From Proteobacteria bacterium ST_bin14 (GTDB lineage: Bacteria; Pseudomonadota; Alphaproteobacteria; Sphingomonadales; Sphingomonadaceae), in the NCBI GenBank assembly GCA_002083655.1, contig MSXR01000008.1:62001-126000 (forward strand): a DNA stretch of 64,000 nucleotides, read 5' to 3'. The number at the start of each line of letters is the position of its first letter. The stretch's first letter is position 1. The notes under the pieces were generated by a model that was not told the origin of the DNA, did no database searches, and was given only the letters and a program-made list of their open reading frames with translations. Of this stretch, positions 63,046-64,000 are shown piece by piece. A program made the position numbers and the translations under genes.

Positions 63046-64000
63046 TCCGAGCGAAGAGGCAACCCTGTTCCCCAAGACAGCGGGTGAGCGGCTGCGTGAA
63101 TCGCGCGAATCGCAAGGGATTTCGCTGGCCGAGGTGGCGGCGCGCACGCGGGTGCCGCTGCGCCATCTGGAGGCGATTGAGCAATCCAATTATGGTGGTC
63201 TGCCCTCGCACACCTATTCGGTGGGCTTTGCCAAGGCCTATGCCCGTGCGATCGGCATGGATGAAGTGCCCATTGCCCGCGATGTGCGGGCCCAGGCCGA
63301 TGCCGTGCAGCGTCCACCCGAATATCAGCCCTATGAAATGCAGGATATCAAGCGCCAGCCGCCCAAGGGACTTGCGCTGGGGGTGAGCATCGCAGCAGTG
63401 CTGGTGGTGATCGCGGTTGGGCTTTGGTACGGCACCACCTTGTTCCGGGGCGATGGCGAAACCGCCACGGTTGCCCCGGCGGTAGAAACCATGCCTGCAC
63501 CGGTCGCGCCCACGCCTGAACCGGTTTCGGTGCCAAGTGGCCAGGTGACGCTGACGGCGACGGATGTGGTGTGGCTGCGCGTTTATGACGGCGATGGCAA
63601 ATCGCTGTACGAGGCGGAGATGAAGCCCGGCGAGCGCTATGATGTGCCGGCCGACGCCAATCGGCCGATGATCAATGTCGGGCGACCAGACAAGTTGCAG
63701 GTTTCGGTAAACGGATCGAATGTGCCTGCGCTGGGCGACGGTGCGCGCGCAATCAAGGATGTGGAGATCAGCGCCCAGGCGCTGCTGGCGCGCGGCACCG
63801 ATGCAGCGGCGATAATGCCCGCAGCAACCGCCACCGATACGCCTGCGGCGACAGCGGCGGCATCGCCATCCACCACGACGCGCCGGTCACCGCGTCGCCC
63901 GGCCCGGACCGTCAGCAATCGTACCGCCTCGCCGACAAGTGCTGAACAGGCACCGCCGCCGCCCGTCACCACCCCTGCGCCAGCGCCAACCACGTCGCCC
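63032..64000 (+). CDS. RodZ-like helix-turn-helix membrane protein, 3' end cut
   Basis: 323 codons visible. Cro/Xre-type HTH (about 17-75: AGERLRESRESQGISLAEVA and HLEAIEQSNYGGLPSHTYSVGF), a Pro-rich link, one helix (about 112-132) and a periplasmic DUF4115 domain (about 165-225, TATDVVWLRVYDGDGKSLYE). It then turns Ala/Thr/Pro-rich up to the window edge. Links MreB to the envelope and so to cell shape. ATG at 63032 has GGAG 6 nt upstream. Confidence 0.9.
   Translation, partial: MPDFDPSEEATLFPKTAGERLRESRESQGISLAEVAARTRVPLRHLEAIEQSNYGGLPSHTYSVGFAKAYARAIGMDEVPIARDVRAQADAVQRPPEYQPYEMQDIKRQPPKGLALGVSIAAVLVVIAVGLWYGTTLFRGDGETATVAPAVETMPAPVAPTPEPVSVPSGQVTLTATDVVWLRVYDGDGKSLYEAEMKPGERYDVPADANRPMINVGRPDKLQVSVNGSNVPALGDGARAIKDVEISAQALLARGTDAAAIMPAATATDTPAATAAASPSTTTRRSPRRPARTVSNRTASPTSAEQAPPPPVTTPAPAPTTSP

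Overview
The window is a GC-rich (roughly 60-65% by eye), gene-dense chromosomal segment of an alphaproteobacterium, most probably a member of the Sphingomonadales. The evidence is the histidine block hisB-hisH-hisA-hisF-hisE next to a divergent sspB, the coxB-ctaD-ctaB-ctaG-ctaE cytochrome oxidase block with SURF1 and thrC behind it, the ubiG / lysC / ptsP / RodZ-like neighbourhood, TonB-like proteins, and hairpin-forming intergenic repeats of the kind found in sphingomonads. No rRNA, phage, insertion sequence or CRISPR array was seen. Two tRNA genes (Thr-GGT and Tyr-GTA) are present.

1-9.4 kb: lipid and secondary metabolism. A truncated acyl-CoA dehydrogenase faces an SDR plus GPH-type transporter pair. 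They are followed by a CarF/PEDS1-like lipid desaturase homologue, a secreted CHAP protein, an exported MsrB, a CYP153-like P450 and a NatAB-like ABC exporter. 9.4-18.4 kb: queG, a lipoprotein, adenosine kinase, an amino-acid permease, the his block with a HIT protein, and sspB. 18.7-25.8 kb: tRNA-Thr, cytochrome c, pterin dehydratase, a zincin, ccmAB, two uncharacterised genes, rlmB, an M28 peptidase and tRNA-Tyr. 26.2-32.2 kb: a TonB receptor, an aminotransferase, an RlmI-like methyltransferase and thrC.

32.2-38.7 kb: one minus-strand aa3 oxidase operon (coxB, ctaD, ctaB, a 44-residue membrane protein, ctaG, ctaE, DUF983, SURF1) that runs on towards thrC. 38.9-43.6 kb: a tightly overlapping plus-strand chain of pyrE, a beta-lactamase-like hydrolase, pdxJ, a small membrane protein, acpS, lepB and maiA. 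43.6-49.7 kb: cell-envelope genes (GT4 glycosyltransferase, membrane proteins, DUF2141 protein, GT39-like protein) and a PhoD-type phosphatase. 50.0-53.4 kb: an accessory-looking LysR-controlled thioesterase / GST-like / crotonase cassette.

53.5-64 kb: ubiG, lysC (with a well-placed internal start for a beta subunit), a two-gene cassette of unknown function that abuts an AT-rich stretch (about 40% GC), a nitronate-monooxygenase-like enzyme, two tandem TonB-like proteins, ptsP, and a RodZ-like protein cut by the window end.

The strongest candidates for something undescribed are the unknown two-gene cassette at 55.6-57.4 kb, the CarF/PEDS1-like protein at 3.6-4.3 kb, and three possible post-transcriptional devices read directly from sequence: Shine-Dalgarno sequences inside hairpins upstream of the P450 gene and of hisA, and the internal ribosome site in lysC.
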